Source: Nymphaea colorata
Lineage: Eukaryota; Streptophyta; Magnoliopsida; Nymphaeales; Nymphaeaceae
Assembly (NCBI RefSeq): GCF_008831285.2
Contig: NC_045149.1
Location: forward strand, 20,723,035-20,787,034
Length of the DNA stretch: 64,000 nt
Reading direction: 5' to 3'
Part shown: one piece after another, positions 12,339 through 26,800 of the stretch
Layout of the letters: each line of letters opens with the position of its first letter
Position numbering within the stretch: position 1 is the stretch's first letter
Notes under the pieces: generated by a model
Databases searched by the model: none
Told to the model about the DNA's origin: nothing
What the model saw: only the letters and a program-made list of their open reading frames with translations
Position numbers and translations under genes: made by a program

Positions 12339-13518
12339 TATCATTTTCTATTTGATCCATTTGAGTTTCATATTCGAAGTTGCGATCAGATCTGTTCATT
12401 AAAAAGAATCTATTTGATAGACTTCTTATGTGCTCATAGGTGCTATATTGGATTTGAATCAGATTTTAGGTCAATCTATATTGATTGACTGACTGATTCA
12501 CTAAATCGTTTAATTTAATTCAATTTATGGTTTTTATGACACTGGTGATAACTGATCACAAGTGTGTGTGACAGTGTGCACATACATAAACACTATGTTG
12601 GAGTCAGAAAAAATTTCCTGGAGGTTCACTTTTCACATATTTCTATTTTCAAAGGGGCACTATGTACATAATAGAACAAATATTTAAAAATGTTAATATA
12701 AAAATAAAGAAACATTGAAGGGCTGATCAACCCATATGTGGCTCCGCCTAGATAGAAAAAATCTAAAACAGATTGAAAAGTAAAAATAATGCAATTTTAT
12801 ATGTGGGTCTAAATTCACAACAATGCGATTTTGGAAGAGGGTGTGGGCACTCGCCCGCATCAGCCACACTGTAGATCCGCTACTATTTGCATGTTCGATT
12901 TAGTAGAAAGGTGTGGTAATAAGTGTTTATCAGGATGGTGTGTTTAATCACATTCATTCGATACAATGCATCAGGTAGTTGTGATTGAACGGAATCCAAG
13001 ATCGCCTTGATGATAACATGTTAAGATAGATATAAGCAAAATCCATTATTTGTTTTTCCAAATAGATAGTTGCAACTATTGATGATGGAATATATTGAAA
13101 ATGACAGGATGTGTATCTCAAAAATGGTCCAACCACAAAAAAGATAATTAAAATACAGGGAAAGTCAGAGGGGAAAAGATAAATGAGTAATTCGGCATCC
13201 GATTTCAATCGGATTAAGTTATGAGAGTTTGATTTTTTTTTTTTTTTTGGTGAGCAGAAAGATTATTTCATTCGAAAGAGTTGAAGCACTCATCCAACTT
13301 TTTAACACTATAATGTGAAAGTTTTGTTTTTACCACCTCAAGATGCCGCTGTCATTGTGTTTTAACTTGCATGTCAATAAGTTTCTGTTTGCAATAAAAA
13401 ATAATTGATGTCCTAAGAATTCAAAACAAGAATTTTCTACTTAGCGACATGCCCTAACAGGCTTTGGCACTGTGGAGTTTGGTTCTAATCATGGTTTGAA
13501 CTGCTTCAATAAAAAAAG

Positions 13519-13604
13519 ATATCTTGAATGACTACTTTCTCAAAGCATGTGTGACCTAAAAAAAACATATCTTGAATGACTGCTTTCTCTAAGCATGTGC
13601 AGTT
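13519..13604. repeat. Short imperfect tandem duplication, 48-bp spacing
   Basis: ATATCTTGAATGACTACTTT at 13519 recurs 48 bp later with a G for A change and is followed in both copies by CTC(A/T)AAGCATGTG. The spacer is A-rich. Confidence 0.85.
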
Positions 13605-15928
13605 TTGTTGTGTAATAAATTAAAAATAAATATAATTTATTTATTGTTGTCATCGACTTAGCTCAGGACCTCAAAGGCAAAAGAATAGAAAAAAGTTTGG
13701 GAAAGAGGGTGGGGGTAAGGTGAGAAGCTTCGACTTTTTTTTTTTTTTACCGTGGGTTATACTTCTCGCACCCACTCCGAAAATGCCATGCATCTGAGTG
13801 GTCACACTTATTTTATTTGCATTATTGGTACAAATGTCGCAAAATTCGCATAATTTTTTATCTGTTATGTGTTATACTTAATCGTACTCATAAATATTGT
13901 TTTTGTATTTTCAACGACAAGGGTTTTCTCAGGTGTAATAGGGTAAACTTGAAAAAATGAGAAATATATGGTAAATTAAAAAAAACTAAAAATCCTTAAA
14001 AGCTATGGAAAATAAAATAAATAATAAACTAATAAATAACATAAAAAATAAGTAGGTAAACAACAAACAAAAATTAAAAATAAAAACAAGCAGTTTGTCA
14101 TTAAAAAACCTTTCAAATTGCAATAATGCGGCTGGAAGCGGCAAGCTCAATTTCATTAAGTTCCTAAATCTTTGCTGGTGCTTCCTTTTTAAGATGAGAT
14201 TTGCAGTCGCCATTGACTATTGTTGTATCTATTTTTTATTTGAGAAGTTGGTATGAAACCTCACATATTCACCAACTGGTCCTTATCTTCGCCTTAATTT
14301 CTGCCCACCTTATCTTCTTCGCAGCCGACGATGCCAAGGATCTTCTTCCCGTTAGGTGTCTCGTTACTTGTAGCAGCAGCTATTACTTATATTTTAATCT
14401 CTTCCTAAGTGTCGCTGGCACGCCGGTGTCGGTGTCCCCTCGGGTGCGGGGTCGACACGGCACTTGACTCGGTCAAACCGAATCAGGAGCTGTTGACCGC
14501 ACCCATTCTTTATTTTTCTTGTTTGTTTTTTCATTTTTTTCTTCTCATATCTTTTCCTCTTTTCTCTCTCCTTATTTCTTTTATTTAATAAAAATTTGAA
14601 TTTTATATGAGATTAAGGTAACATTGATACACAAAAGTTTAAAAATATAAACAAATAAAATATCTCACCTTGTTGCATTATGTACCGACACCGACGCCCT
14701 GCACCCACGAGACATAGTTCTCTGGTTTGTCCTAAGGTCACTTGTGCCAAAATCTTCTCGAGCTCAATTACAAAAGATGGCTTTCCTCGTGGGTTATCTT
14801 TAATATGGTGCGGGTTTCCTATCAATCTAATGCACCCTACTAAAAAAATTAAACCCTGTTTTTTTTATGTAGAAAAACAGTAGAAACCTTTTATGAGATA
14901 TAAGAACTTAATATTAAATAGATCATCACAAATGCATTAGAATGGCGGAGCGTTTCTTACGGAATATAAACCACGTCATAGTGATTATAAAGTGGCACTT
15001 CTCTAGTTCGATTCTCATGCTTAAGTAGTGAAATATGATACTTAAGTTGAATAGTGCAATGTCGCTATAACGAACACCAATGCAGCTTAAGACCCCAGAA
15101 GCAAAAAGCATAAGACACTTTTGAGCCTCTTTTTCTATCGTCATTCACTCGGAAACAAGGTCATAATGAAAAAGGTGATAACACTCTATTTTCGCTGTTG
15201 CAGCACCCATTACAAAAAGTTAAGCCTTGTATTAAATTTCGTTGGATTTCAAGGACTTGTGAGAAAATCGCTAAGTAATTGCTTGTCTTCATTCTTCAAC
15301 TTTTTTGGGGTTGAAATTGAAGTTGTTAGCCGGCAAGTTGTGGCCTGCCAAACTAAAAGCGGACCAAGATGAGATATTGTAAGTAGTATCGAAGTTGATT
15401 CAACACTCAAACCTAAGGTTTCACACACACAGATACATATGCCTTGAAAATGATGAATCCTAAAAACTGAACTAAACAATTTACTCATATATGATCTCAT
15501 TAGGCTTAACTAAACTTGTCATCTTGGCTCTTCGTTTAAAGAATTTGATGACAGTTAAAACTTCTTTTCTATGTTATTATTATGAGGGATCCAAATCTAT
15601 TGATTGTTACTAGGTGACTAAAAATAAACAAATATATTAAAAAATAATTATCACGTGAATATAAACATGGGCAGAGACAAGGGGAGCCCGCATGGCCCTT
15701 GATCCCACCTCAAATTTTTTTAAAAAATTACAATTAAATTTTAAAAAATTTTACTTGTCTTATATAAAAATTTTAAAAAAATGATATTTCCGCCAAGGTG
15801 AGGGAATCAGAGTACAAAGGTGGTTCCGGCAAGCGCTCAAACTATTTATAGTTCAACGAGTGAACATTAAGGCGTATAATTTACAAGAGGTGCAGTTTAT
15901 TTTCCGTGGGGGGACTCACAAATCTCAC

Positions 15929-16166
15929 GGGCGTTTGTTTACTCCGAATTTAAAATTTATGGATTTGATGTGGATATGATGTGACATGTTTTTATTGATA
16001 TGACATAAGATTTATGATAAATTCATAGCTGATGGAACTAAAAATCTTTTGTAAGATCCACCCTTAAGACCCTTATTTTATTTTTTGCATTGAAAAATGT
16101 TGGATTTAAAATCAGACAAAGAAATTAAGTTTCTAAGATCTCAAATCAGAAGCTATCAAACACCCA
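15929..16166. mobile_element. MITE-like element with GGGYGTTTG inverted ends
   Basis: The stretch begins GGGCGTTTGTTTACTCC and ends AGCTATCAAACACCC, giving short terminal inverted repeats over about 238 bp. It has an AT-rich core and no coding capacity. Internal words (GATGTG..ATGTGACATGTTT, then TAAGATCCAC..TTTTTGCATTGAA) recur in the same order in the element starting at 53517, so the two are probably diverged members of one MITE family. I could not define a clean target-site duplication. Confidence 0.55.
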
Positions 16167-17740
16167 AGTTGCCATCCAACTCATGGGTGGCTAGAAGAGC
16201 TTGTTTATAGCATTGCGATTCAAATAACTTTAAAATTAGGTTTTCAGCAAGCCTAATTTGTCACAAACATAACTCAATAAGCAAATTATTGTTGCTTTAT
16301 GACCAGGTTTTGTCTTTTTTCATCCAAACTACCTGTCAACTTTACAGTTCCCAGCCAAGAAAAAAACAAAAAAAACAAACAAAGTAACCTGCATGAGCCG
16401 TCTGAGCCTGAAAAATTAAAAGAATTCTCAAACCATGACCAAGTTGTGTTGTCATAGATGAAAAAAAATTAACTACAGTTGTTTTCTTTCTTTGCAAATA
16501 TCCTGAAATTTTGTTATACAAGACAAGAATTAGAGACTGAAATCTATGACTATACTGCCAAGATGTTGATTTGGTAGATAAAAGAAAGCAGTAATGACAA
16601 AATCATCTTTTTGAATTTCAACGTGAAAGAAAGAGTGCCCCAACTGCTTTTCCACCTTCATGAGCTACCCATCTTCAAGGCATTCCCACACAACTACCAA
16701 CAAGTTTATTTTGACCCATTTTTATCCAAATCCTCATCTTCTATTCCATCCACCGTTTCATAGAGAAAATTTTATGAAACTGGGCTAGGGATGCCAATGG
16801 ATCAGATTTATGCGATTGTCGGATGCGTCTAGGCAATCTGAACGATAAACTCGACGCAAACTTACATAATCCGACCCCTTAAATTTACATGCAAAAGTGT
16901 TTAAAGTACCCGAAATCGGATTTTGTTTCGAAAGCTTAAAGTAAAGTTCTAGTTTGCATTTGGCCAGACTCCATCTCTCTAACATTTCTAAACTTTATCT
17001 AGAACTGTTAACATTGCTTTTTGCTGGATTATCATGGTTCCAACTCATCAGATTCATGTGTTTGTTCAAGAATGATAAAGAGCATTATCTGGAAACTTAT
17101 ATGAGCTTTTATCTTGAAATTGGTATCTTCTGTTGTCCACTCATAGGTCCAACAACTAATGCGCCACAATAAAATAGAAAAAAGAATACATACAACTTTA
17201 AAAAAGTAAAAGGCAAAACATTAATTATTGTCACAAAGATAACAAAGAGCTCCATCCACTTAGCGAGAAAGTTCTCCTGAGGTCACAAGTGCTTGGAGTT
17301 GAGAGCAATCTAAGAATTTGATGAAGTTCTATCTAACCTTAGAAAGAAACATTATATAGTTTGAATGGGCAGTAAATTGCCCAAATTAAGATTATTTAAC
17401 TAGTTTATGAAGATAAAAAAGTGACAATTTATAATTATTTGATAATACAATCAAATGATTATTTGACAATACAATCAGCATCGTCATCAGAACCACTAAC
17501 GGTCATCATCACAGCCTCTAACGGTCAGCGCCGGTGGGGGCATTTAATTTTTTGGTGTCCCACTACCCTTTCTTTTGCCGCGTCCCGTGACACGTCCCTT
17601 CTCTCCAAGCCACCCAAACGCTGAGCGGGAAATTATTAAAGACTCTGGAGAGGGGAACAGAGTGAAACCGAGACGAGAGAAAGCGTGGCCGCTTTCCCTC
17701 CATTTCTCCTCCTACCTACCTACCAATAAGTAGTTTTCCC

Positions 17741-17854
17741 CTCTCTCTCTCGCTCTCGCTCTCGCTCTCTGCTTCTGCAACTCCTCTCAGCGGAGGCGAT
17801 TCACTCCTCCGTCTCTTTTTGCTTTAGAGTGGCCTAGGAATCCTAATTCCAGAA
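17741..17854 (+). promoter_or_regulatory. CT-rich leader of the sugar transporter gene
   Basis: A (CTCTCG)n-like pyrimidine tract at about 17741-17772 leads into a G+C-richer stretch up to the ATG at 17855. Pyrimidine-rich stretches like this are common around plant transcription starts and in 5'UTRs. No convincing TATA box was seen upstream, and the exact start site cannot be placed. Confidence 0.5.
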
Positions 17855-20800
17855 ATGGCGTCGGAGGTGTCCGACCCCGAGCAGCCAAAGCTCTCCTTCT
17901 TCGAGAGGATTCTTAAGAAGGACGTGAGTTGGTGTCTTTTTGTTTTCTTGATCGTAATTTGGTGGTCTGTGTGAGATGTTCTCAGTCCCATTTTTTCATG
18001 CGTGGGGCTTTTGGTGAGCAGGGAAGGAGCTCTTCGCAGGACGATATGGATGGGGCGAGGGAGCCGCTCGTCACCGTCGTCGCTGATCGGAGAGCTGAGG
18101 ATTACTCCCGCTGCGCTGCGATTCTTCCGTACGCATTCTGACTTGTTATTTTTCTGTTGTTTTTGGCATTTGGCGGTGTTTCTGGGGGGTGGTGAGTGTT
18201 TGATGGTCGATTTTGGGAGCTTCGGCAGGGGAGGCTGCTTGGGTCAGCGGGTGTTCATCGAATTCTTGATAGCGGATGATTGTGTCTTGGTGAAAGGGAG
18301 TTGGGTGTCCTACTAACTTGTTCGGAACTGTAGGGATTTTGGGTCACAGGCCCACAGATTGATTCGAAGCCTGGCTTTCTGCAAATTCGGAGTAATTGAT
18401 TGGCTTTCTTGAACAGTACTGCAACTCGTAGATTTCGAATGCCACTTGTCTTGTTACGTATTATAGCCTTTTTTCCCTCGTGTATACTGGTTAGACCGTT
18501 CTACTTCAGCCCTGTACCGCGTTTGGCGTATGAGCCAGCAGTTTGCTGATCCCACGTCGACTGATGAGCGTTTCAATTGCAGTGATTAACAACTTTTTTC
18601 ATCGGCTAGCTAGGTTAGGCAGACTACTCCCAGATTATACCAAGAGAAATGCAGTCCAGGTGTTGAACTTTTCATTGTCACGTATGTCGTTTTCGGGTAT
18701 TAAAAACGGCTTGCTTTTTCTTGGTATGATACGGTAAAGTTGTTTTTTTGTCGGAAGAAACCCTGTAATTTTTTTTTAAAATAAAAGACTAAATGTAAAA
18801 CATGAAAATAAAATCTGGTAATTGAAAATAAAAAAATAAAAAAATGCAAGAAAACCGAAAAAATGGAAAACGGGAATAAAACGTGAATAAAAAGAGTTTT
18901 TTCCTTTTTTTTTCATGTTGGCGTTTTCTAAAAAAACGTGCTGTTTTCTTGTTTTTAACATTTTTCTCACATTTTTTTTGAATAAAAAGCGTTTTATGTG
19001 ACAAAACTTTTGACCATCTTTAAGTTGAGGGTCTTAAGTCCAAACTCCTCACCTAGGTGGATGGAATCCTTCTGTTTAATAATCTGATAACTGTGTGAAA
19101 CGTTCCTAATTTTTGGAGGCTTTTCATAGCCAGTAGGCTTAACCATTTATTTCATTTTCATAGCATGTTTAATCCACCAAATAGCCATAACATGTTTTTG
19201 CTGCTAAAAGCGATAGTTTCATGAAGGAATGCGGTACATGTATTCTGATGTCATGCCAGGATTGCTCTCGTGGTGCATCAACCAAAATTGTTATCCTAAA
19301 TCACTGAAACTGAATTGTTCTTGCAAGCACATGAATTGGATTATGGATCCTCTGCTTTGCTGCATGGACTTTGATCTTGGAATTGATTATTGAATAAAAT
19401 GTTAACTTTGTAAAAGGAGGGATGCATTGGGAGGCAATGGTGAAACCTTAAATCTGGCTCAAAGAGCGTGAGAATGGGGAGGGAGTGGCGGAGGCATAAG
19501 CCTGGAACAATAGAGGCAGTTGGGAGGCAGTAATAGAGGCATAAATCTAAACTACAAAAGGGTGACTGCAAGACTGAGAGTGAAAGACTCATGTGAATCC
19601 CATAACAGGTGGATGTGAGTAGTGGCTGCAAGGACCAAACTCTGGTGACAATGTTAGAGGGCTGATATTGGGGAGTCAACAACAGCAAGGGGAGTAACCT
19701 GAAAGAACAGAGAAAGCAGGGTTGAGGGTGTCTGTCGCAGGAGGGGTGCACAATATCTATTTTTCATATTTTTGATTTTTATTTATTACTCTCTTTTGTT
19801 TGGTTCCAGATCCATAGATCCGTTTTTTACACTATTTAAGGGCATTTAGGCCTCATTTGTAATCAGTTTTGTAGTTAGTGTAAATCCTAATAGTTACATG
19901 TTTCCCTTTCCCCTTTTTTCCGTGTCTGTTTTTGCATTCCTTTTGATTCTCCTTAGATTAGTTAGCATTGATCGTGGATTATAGGAGAAATCCTCTTTTC
20001 CACTCCATCAGTGTCCATTGGACATGAGGGGACCCATGGAGCACTAGGTTTGGATTGGGTTAGCTGCTGCACATGTTAGCTAATCTATTGTATGGAACAC
20101 ATTTGTTTGGGTCAGTGTCCACCAGGGAACCATTGTTCCCTTCATGATATTTAGTGTTGATTGTTATTCAATTAATTTAATAGTTCCCTTTCCGTTTTCT
20201 GTTATAATAATCATCATTGCCAACATCTTCTTTGGCGAGTTTGTTTTCTTCGGGAGTTTACTGTGGGAAAGTTTTGGGTGGTGGTACCAAACCAAATGAT
20301 GATATAGTAAACGTCCAAGGTTCAAGCACTGGTCGGGCAAAGAAGCTAAAAGGAGATAATAGGTTTTCTAATATAATTCTTGCAAAATTGCAAAGAAAAA
20401 ATTGAATAAAACTTTTTTTGAAAACATGAAAGAAACAAAATGAGAAAGATACATGCTTTTATGAAAGAGTCAAAAAAATTTTGGGAATATATCAGGATAA
20501 TATTTGACATTTTCATTTTGGTGATATTTTGAAAATAGTTATTTGGCTAGCTTTAAGACGGTAATAATATCAAGATCTTTTCAAAATATTGAGGATATTT
20601 GTGACTATGATAGTAACTTATGTAAATTTTGGATGTGTTAGGTTTTTATTCCCAGCACTAGGTGGGCTGTTGTATGGTTATGACATTGGTGCTACATCTG
20701 GGGCGAGTGTTTCTCTGGAGGTATATTTTACTTGTAGCATGAAATGCAAGTTTTCCATAATATGCACCGTGGTTCTGGTTTACGATCTAACACATGGTCT

Positions 20801-23800
20801 CTCTTGGTCTTTTAGAACTTAATATCTTTTTCTTTCTGTTGAGCTGTGGCACATACAGCAATTTCATTTATGCGATTAAGGGTGATCAGAATCCCAAGTG
20901 ATGTTCTGCTTTTATGTGATTAAGGATGATGAAACTTCCAAATCATATTTTGCCTTTGCAATCTTATTTAAACTGGCAGTTGTGCTTTTCTAATGAATTG
21001 CTGTGCCAAATTCCTCAAAGTTGCTTCCATGCAGAACTTTAAACAAAATGCTTAATGTAAGTGAATTTTAAGTGTTAACCATGCAGGATGTGTCAAAATT
21101 GCAATGAACTAATTGTTAGCTTCTCATGTTCTTCAAGTATGCCTGGATAAGTGTTGCAAATGGTTTGGAACTTTGGATCTGGTGGGAGCTCATTGTCACT
21201 GTCATTCCAACCCTTTTTCAATATATTTAGCTGTTCCAGATCTGAAATACTTGCATTCCTAGCTTGTTTTTTCTGTTTGTGTGGATAATGAAATGTAGGA
21301 CTGTGGTTTTCTGCATTTGGTTTGCTGCTATTCTGTTCCATTAATAGACCATGTAGGTCAGTCTATGATCTTGAATCAATGTGGAAGCTCTATGAGTATG
21401 AACTTTTTGATGCAAATGTATGCCCATAGGAGGACTTATCCTAATTAAAATCTTGAATGCTGAGTAATTGTGTGCAAAGATTCTTGACATCACGACCTAT
21501 GTATTGAAAAATTTAGACTAAAACACTTATTGGACCAGAAATTTCCCATAATTGTCTGGAGAAACTATTTGTTTTAGACATTTGGCTGGCACTAATGGTC
21601 GGTAACCTTCATGAAGACTGGTTGGTCAGATGGGGCAAAATACCTTGAACTACGAAACTCAAATTGATGTCCTTCTGTCAAGATGTAGAAAAGGGCTTTG
21701 AACATTTTAGGGCTTTGAACAACCTGACCCTGATTTCTGATTTTGACAACTAAGATATCAATGGCACGAACTGGATCAATTTGCTGCCCTGGCACACACA
21801 CACACACACACACTCTCTCTCTATTACTTATATGACCATTTTATGTAAATGAAATTTCTTTATTCAACTGCATGTATTCCAATAATATACTCTTTGTATC
21901 TTTTACAGTCTGCTGAATTGAGTGGAACCACGTGGTACAATTTATCTTCCATTGAACTTGGTGTTGTGGTGAGTTCTGTCCTTATATTAGAGTGCTCCTG
22001 CACATGTCAGAATTTCTTTGACCTATGACTTTCTGATTTTCTTATCACAGCTTTTTCTGTTAATTCATTAATTGGCTGTAATTGGTGTTTAGGTGAGTGG
22101 ATCAGTGTATGGTGCCTTGATTGGATCAATTGTCGCATTCAATGTTGCAGATTTTTTAGGTTGACATATGTTTCTGACTTTCTGGCACACTATTCATTTT
22201 GACAGATGTTAACATATTTAAATTTTGCTTGAAGGTAGGCGAAGGGAGTTAATTGTTTCCTCTACATTATACATAATTGGAGCACTGATAACTGCTCTGG
22301 CACCTGACTTTGCTATCCTGGTGATTGGGCGCCTTGTCTATGGTGTAGGAATTGGACTGGTAATTTATGATGTTTTACTTTTTATCAAACATGCAATCCT
22401 TGTTCGTAAAAAATCACATTCTTTGGAAATCATTCTATAACAAATTTCCAGTGGGGGTGCTCAGGTTGGAGGTTAAGATCTGGTTGTTTGTACCTGTGAC
22501 TAGTCATCCCTTTGCACTGAAATTGCTTTCCATTCAGGATATACCTGTGCTTTGCTTGTTGAGGCATTGTGACATGAGAAGTTTTTGAGGAGATATTGAT
22601 TTTTGAATTGTTGAGGACAACCATGGTCATATTGTAACTAGGGCAACTCCACAGTTTTTCTTTGTTGCTTCATTGCCTTTTATAGTCACTTATAGTCATG
22701 TTTGTTCCCACTCTGGTACATTTCAAGGAATAAGGTGTTCCTCTTTCAAAGGGTTTGTCTTCTTGGATCCAACCTTCTTGTTCATTCTGATTCTTGATAT
22801 GACGTTCAACAATCTTTTTTTTTTTGGAGTATTTACGTAGGAGTAGTTTTCTTTGTTTCTGTGAGGATATCACTAGGTAGGTTAAAGCATCCTATACTTA
22901 CGTAGTTATGCTAGTGAAACAGGTTGCTTATGAATTCTGGTAGTTTGTCTGACAAAATATGCTCCTCTTGTTGCAATGTTTAAAACCATCACTACTTCAG
23001 TAGAAGAAGTCTTCCATGAACGTATAGGTAAACTGCATGGGGTCCCTAAAACAATCATCATGATAGGGTTTCATACTTCTTGAGTACATTTTGGAAAGAC
23101 TACTTTAAACCGATGTGAGACAAAACTCTTGCTGAGCACTATATGTCATTCCCACACTGAATCCATAGCAGCCGCACCCCGTGCTTCCTAGGCCCTTAAG
23201 TGGACAGTTCGGGGTTCACTCCCTGGGACCCACGTAGGACACTCGGTGTGCTGCTGTTAAGCCCGAAATCTGTCCTAGGTCCATCTCCTTTCATCCTTTT
23301 TTCAATCTCCCTCATCTTGCTGTGGGTTGGACACTCTGGTTAGAGCACACACACACTTAGAGATAGAGCATTGGGTTGATTGGGATTTGCATTTTGGGAA
23401 ATATTATTTGATCTAGTACTGTCTGGACGGGAGATTTGTACTTCTCGGCAGGAGTGATAACGCTTAATCCTGGGATCCTTTGGAGTAGAGGGCTAAGGCA
23501 CTACCAAGTTCCTATCGAGAAATTAGTGGGCAGTTTTTTAGTGGTACTTACTGAAGAGTTGCCAATCTTCATAGACAAGTGATTATTACCATCCTACCAG
23601 ATTTAAGATCTCCAAATGGATCATGAAAGCTATGGTAACATTTTTTAATGGCTTCAGTGGAAGGGCATTTTACTTGTACAATTATAGCATTTTGAGATGG
23701 TTACATGACCATCTTTATCTCATTGTCACATATATGGTGTACGGGTATTATATGGCGAGGCTTGAGTATAATACAGCAAAATTGTATATCTCGGAAAAAT

Positions 23801-26800
23801 CTTGGCAAATTTATAAAAAAAATTAAAACGTATAAAAAATGTTGAAAATTATAAAAAATAAAATAAATCAGAAATTAATAAAAAAATACAAAAAAATGCA
23901 CGATATAAATTAAATACAAGTTTTTTTATATTCTGGCATTTTTTTAAAAAAGACATGTCTTATTGCCGTTTTATATGGCTGACATATTTTTTGCGTATTT
24001 AACATGTCTTTCTATTAAGATGCGATATTTGTGACAGTGCTTTATCTTCTTTTCTCAAGCATGCAATCCTTATGTTTCTTTCCTTTTTCCAGACTATGCA
24101 TGCAGCTCCCATGTACATAGCAGAGACTGCTCCAATGCAAATCCGAGGATTACTTATATCTCTCAAAGAGTGTTTTATAGTTCTTGGAATGCTTGTGAGT
24201 GGTTCAAGTCTCTTATCTGTCATCATGCTATTCTTCAGTTCGGAAATAATGAGATATTTTAATAATCAATTATCAATATTCACACCTTGCAGTTAGGGTA
24301 TACTATTGGTAGTCTTGAAGTAGATTTGGTTGGAGGGTGGCGCTATATGTATGCTACAAGTATTCCATTGTCCATAATCATGTTCATTGGAATGTTGTGG
24401 CTGCCAGCATCGCCACGTTGGTTGCTTCTTTGTGCAATGCAAAATAGAGACAACACTGAGGAGTTCAAGAATAGAGCAGTTTGTGCCTTCTGCAAGATAA
24501 GAGGTCAACCTATAGATATAGTAGCTTCTGAGCATATATCTGAAATGTTGGTTGACCTTTCTTTTATGGAAGAAGAGAAACAGGCTTCGTTCAGGGAAGT
24601 ATTTCAGGGAAAGTGCTTGAAGGCTCTTATAATTGGCTGTGGTGTGGTTTTCTTCCAGCAGGTATCATTACATTGCATCATGATGGGTCCACAATCAGCT
24701 GTTCAAAAATTTTGCAAATTCCTTGTTGAAGACATGGCTTATTATTAAAAAAAAATGGAAATTCTTTGGTTGATAAATATGACATGTTCATATGGCAGGT
24801 CACAGGACAACCAAGTGTCTTATATTATGCAGCAACCATATTGCAGGTACATAGTTCTTTGAGAAGTCGGTTCTTTTTCTTTCAGGAGTAAGAAGTTTAT
24901 GAGTTGTGAGCCAAGTTAGTCGAATATTATCATCTTATTTGCTTCATTCAACAGACTGCAGGGTTTACTGCTGCTTCTGAGTCTACTCGTGTCTCCATAC
25001 TTCTTGGCTTCTTGAAGGTATTTTATTCTTATTTCAAGTTCTTCACTGAAAATTTGAGCTTAAGTTGAACCAATGCTCTGATTGGCAGCTTATCTATAAT
25101 GTTGGTATGATCTTTTCTCAATTGCACCTTGTTGTATTTTATCTTTAGTCTGTGGTTTGCCTGAACATGCTTAAATGTATCCGGGTTACTGTCCTGATGG
25201 GTTTTAGTTCTAAATTTTCTAATTGGTGTAGTTGTCATGATAAACTTTTAAATTTTCAGATGCTCAAATCCTCGATTCTCACTTGTCTTGCAGTTGGAAT
25301 GGCTGAAAAAGCATATTTGATTAGCATGTTATGAAATGGCCTATCAAAAGCTGGTGCTTATAGTACTAAATTTTCTCTTACTTTACTGTGGCATTTGGTA
25401 GGATCTCCTGGGACACTCTATATTCTATGTCATGGAATCTTAATTAGTAAAGCCATGCTTTATTGTTGCGTTTCCTGAAACTGCTGTATTGCCTTACATG
25501 CAAAGTTTCTATCTGCTGAGATTTTTGCTTGATCATGACATAGGCAAGCTTGAATACTCTTTCTAAGCATGCTTGAGAATAAAAGTTTTCAAGCCTAAGG
25601 TCAGATCAGGTTTGCTCTGTATGCCTCCATTTCAATAACTACACTACATCTTACCATGTTGACATGGTTACAACTTACAACAAACTTTTGAAAACGCTTA
25701 TGGTGCACAGGTTCATATACTGATAAAATACCATGTGGAACTAATTATGTTCTCTTAATAATTGTTTGCTCGTAGTCATGATGATTTTGGTCTCTCAATT
25801 TCACTTTGTGTCCTTTAATGAAATAAAATTGCCAACATATCCTATTTGTGCACTTATTGAAAGCTTTATTTTTGTTGACCATGCATACATAAGTATCGGG
25901 TTCTGACTGTAAGTCACAAGTTTGGTTCTTCGATCAGAAAGTTCATTGTTTTGTTCTTTAGTATGAACATTTGAGCTTTTATCTCATGCAATTTTAATCA
26001 GACGCAGAACTATGTTTCCAGTATTTGCTTTTCAAATGTCATCATCTGACTTTTCTTTTCTCTAATGTATATCTCTTGTTAGTTAATTGCCACTGGAGTA
26101 GCGGTCCTTGTTGTTGACAAAGTGGGAAGAAGACCGTTATTGATCACAGGCGTCACTGGAATTGTAAGCCTTTTATTACTTGATATAGGGGTTTGATATT
26201 CAAGGATACTTGTGAACAACAAGTTTCACTGCTCGCTACTACTATAGTTAATAGCCTTGAACAATGTACAGCACATGATCTGAGGCATTCACTTCTAATA
26301 AGCCAGTCTTACTTTACAGCCTCGTCTTGCAATTGCATTGTTTAATTTTTCTGAATTTGTGCTTCGATTTTCATTTATAGATCGTCTCATTGTTTATGCT
26401 GGCTGGATATTACCTCTTGTTGAAGGATATACCATTTGTAGCTGTAATCGCATTGCTGTTGTATGTCAGCTGTTATCAGGTACGATGAAACAGATTTATG
26501 TTATTTTTACACTGTTTATTCTTTTCCTTATAATTGTTTTCGAGCGATAGGTTTCATGTAGAATTTTAGGATTTTTTTCCCTTTTTTATTGCTTTACCAT
26601 GTGAAATTACAGTGGTCCAGTAAGGCATTTCAGTGAGTAGGATACAAAGGCATTTTCTTCTGTTCTTTTGGTTTGTATTGCTTCGATCATTGCTATTGTT
26701 AATTGCAACCTTTTAATCTAATGCAACTGAGATTGTATACGTTGGTCGGACTAGGCACATCTTCTATTAACAATATAGTGCACGGTACACTCAATTTCAA

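Larger units (their letters stand above)
7966..17740. other. Large intergenic region, mostly AT-rich with repeat remnants
   Basis: About 9.8 kb without a recognisable gene on either strand. After the GeBP 3'UTR it holds a (GA) tract at 8695-8717, an (AT) tract at 10691-10709, a possible SINE head at 10791-10854, short tandem duplications at 12215-12338 and 13519-13604, an A-rich block at 13960-14100, short GC-rich remnants at 11700-11750 and 15665-15715 that share GGGCC/TGACCC-type wording, and a MITE-like element at 15929-16166. Frames up to about 90 codons occur but none has a recognisable domain. Confidence 0.6.

Noticed and set aside
14403-14700. Inverted GGTGTCGGTGTC / ACCGACACCGACG words as transposon termini
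   Set aside because: The two words are about 270 bp apart and inverted, but the match is short, the flanks do not pair further and no target duplication was seen.
19740-20210. Solo LTR in transporter intron 2
   Set aside because: A TATA-like CTATTTAAGG and a TTTGTAATC word resemble LTR features, but no TG..CA ends or target duplication could be found, so it is only mentioned with the intron.
23160-23290. Cassandra-type TRIM element (5S-like LTR) in transporter intron 6
   Set aside because: The G+C-rich wording first suggested it, but no 5S rRNA-like internal promoter sequence is present.
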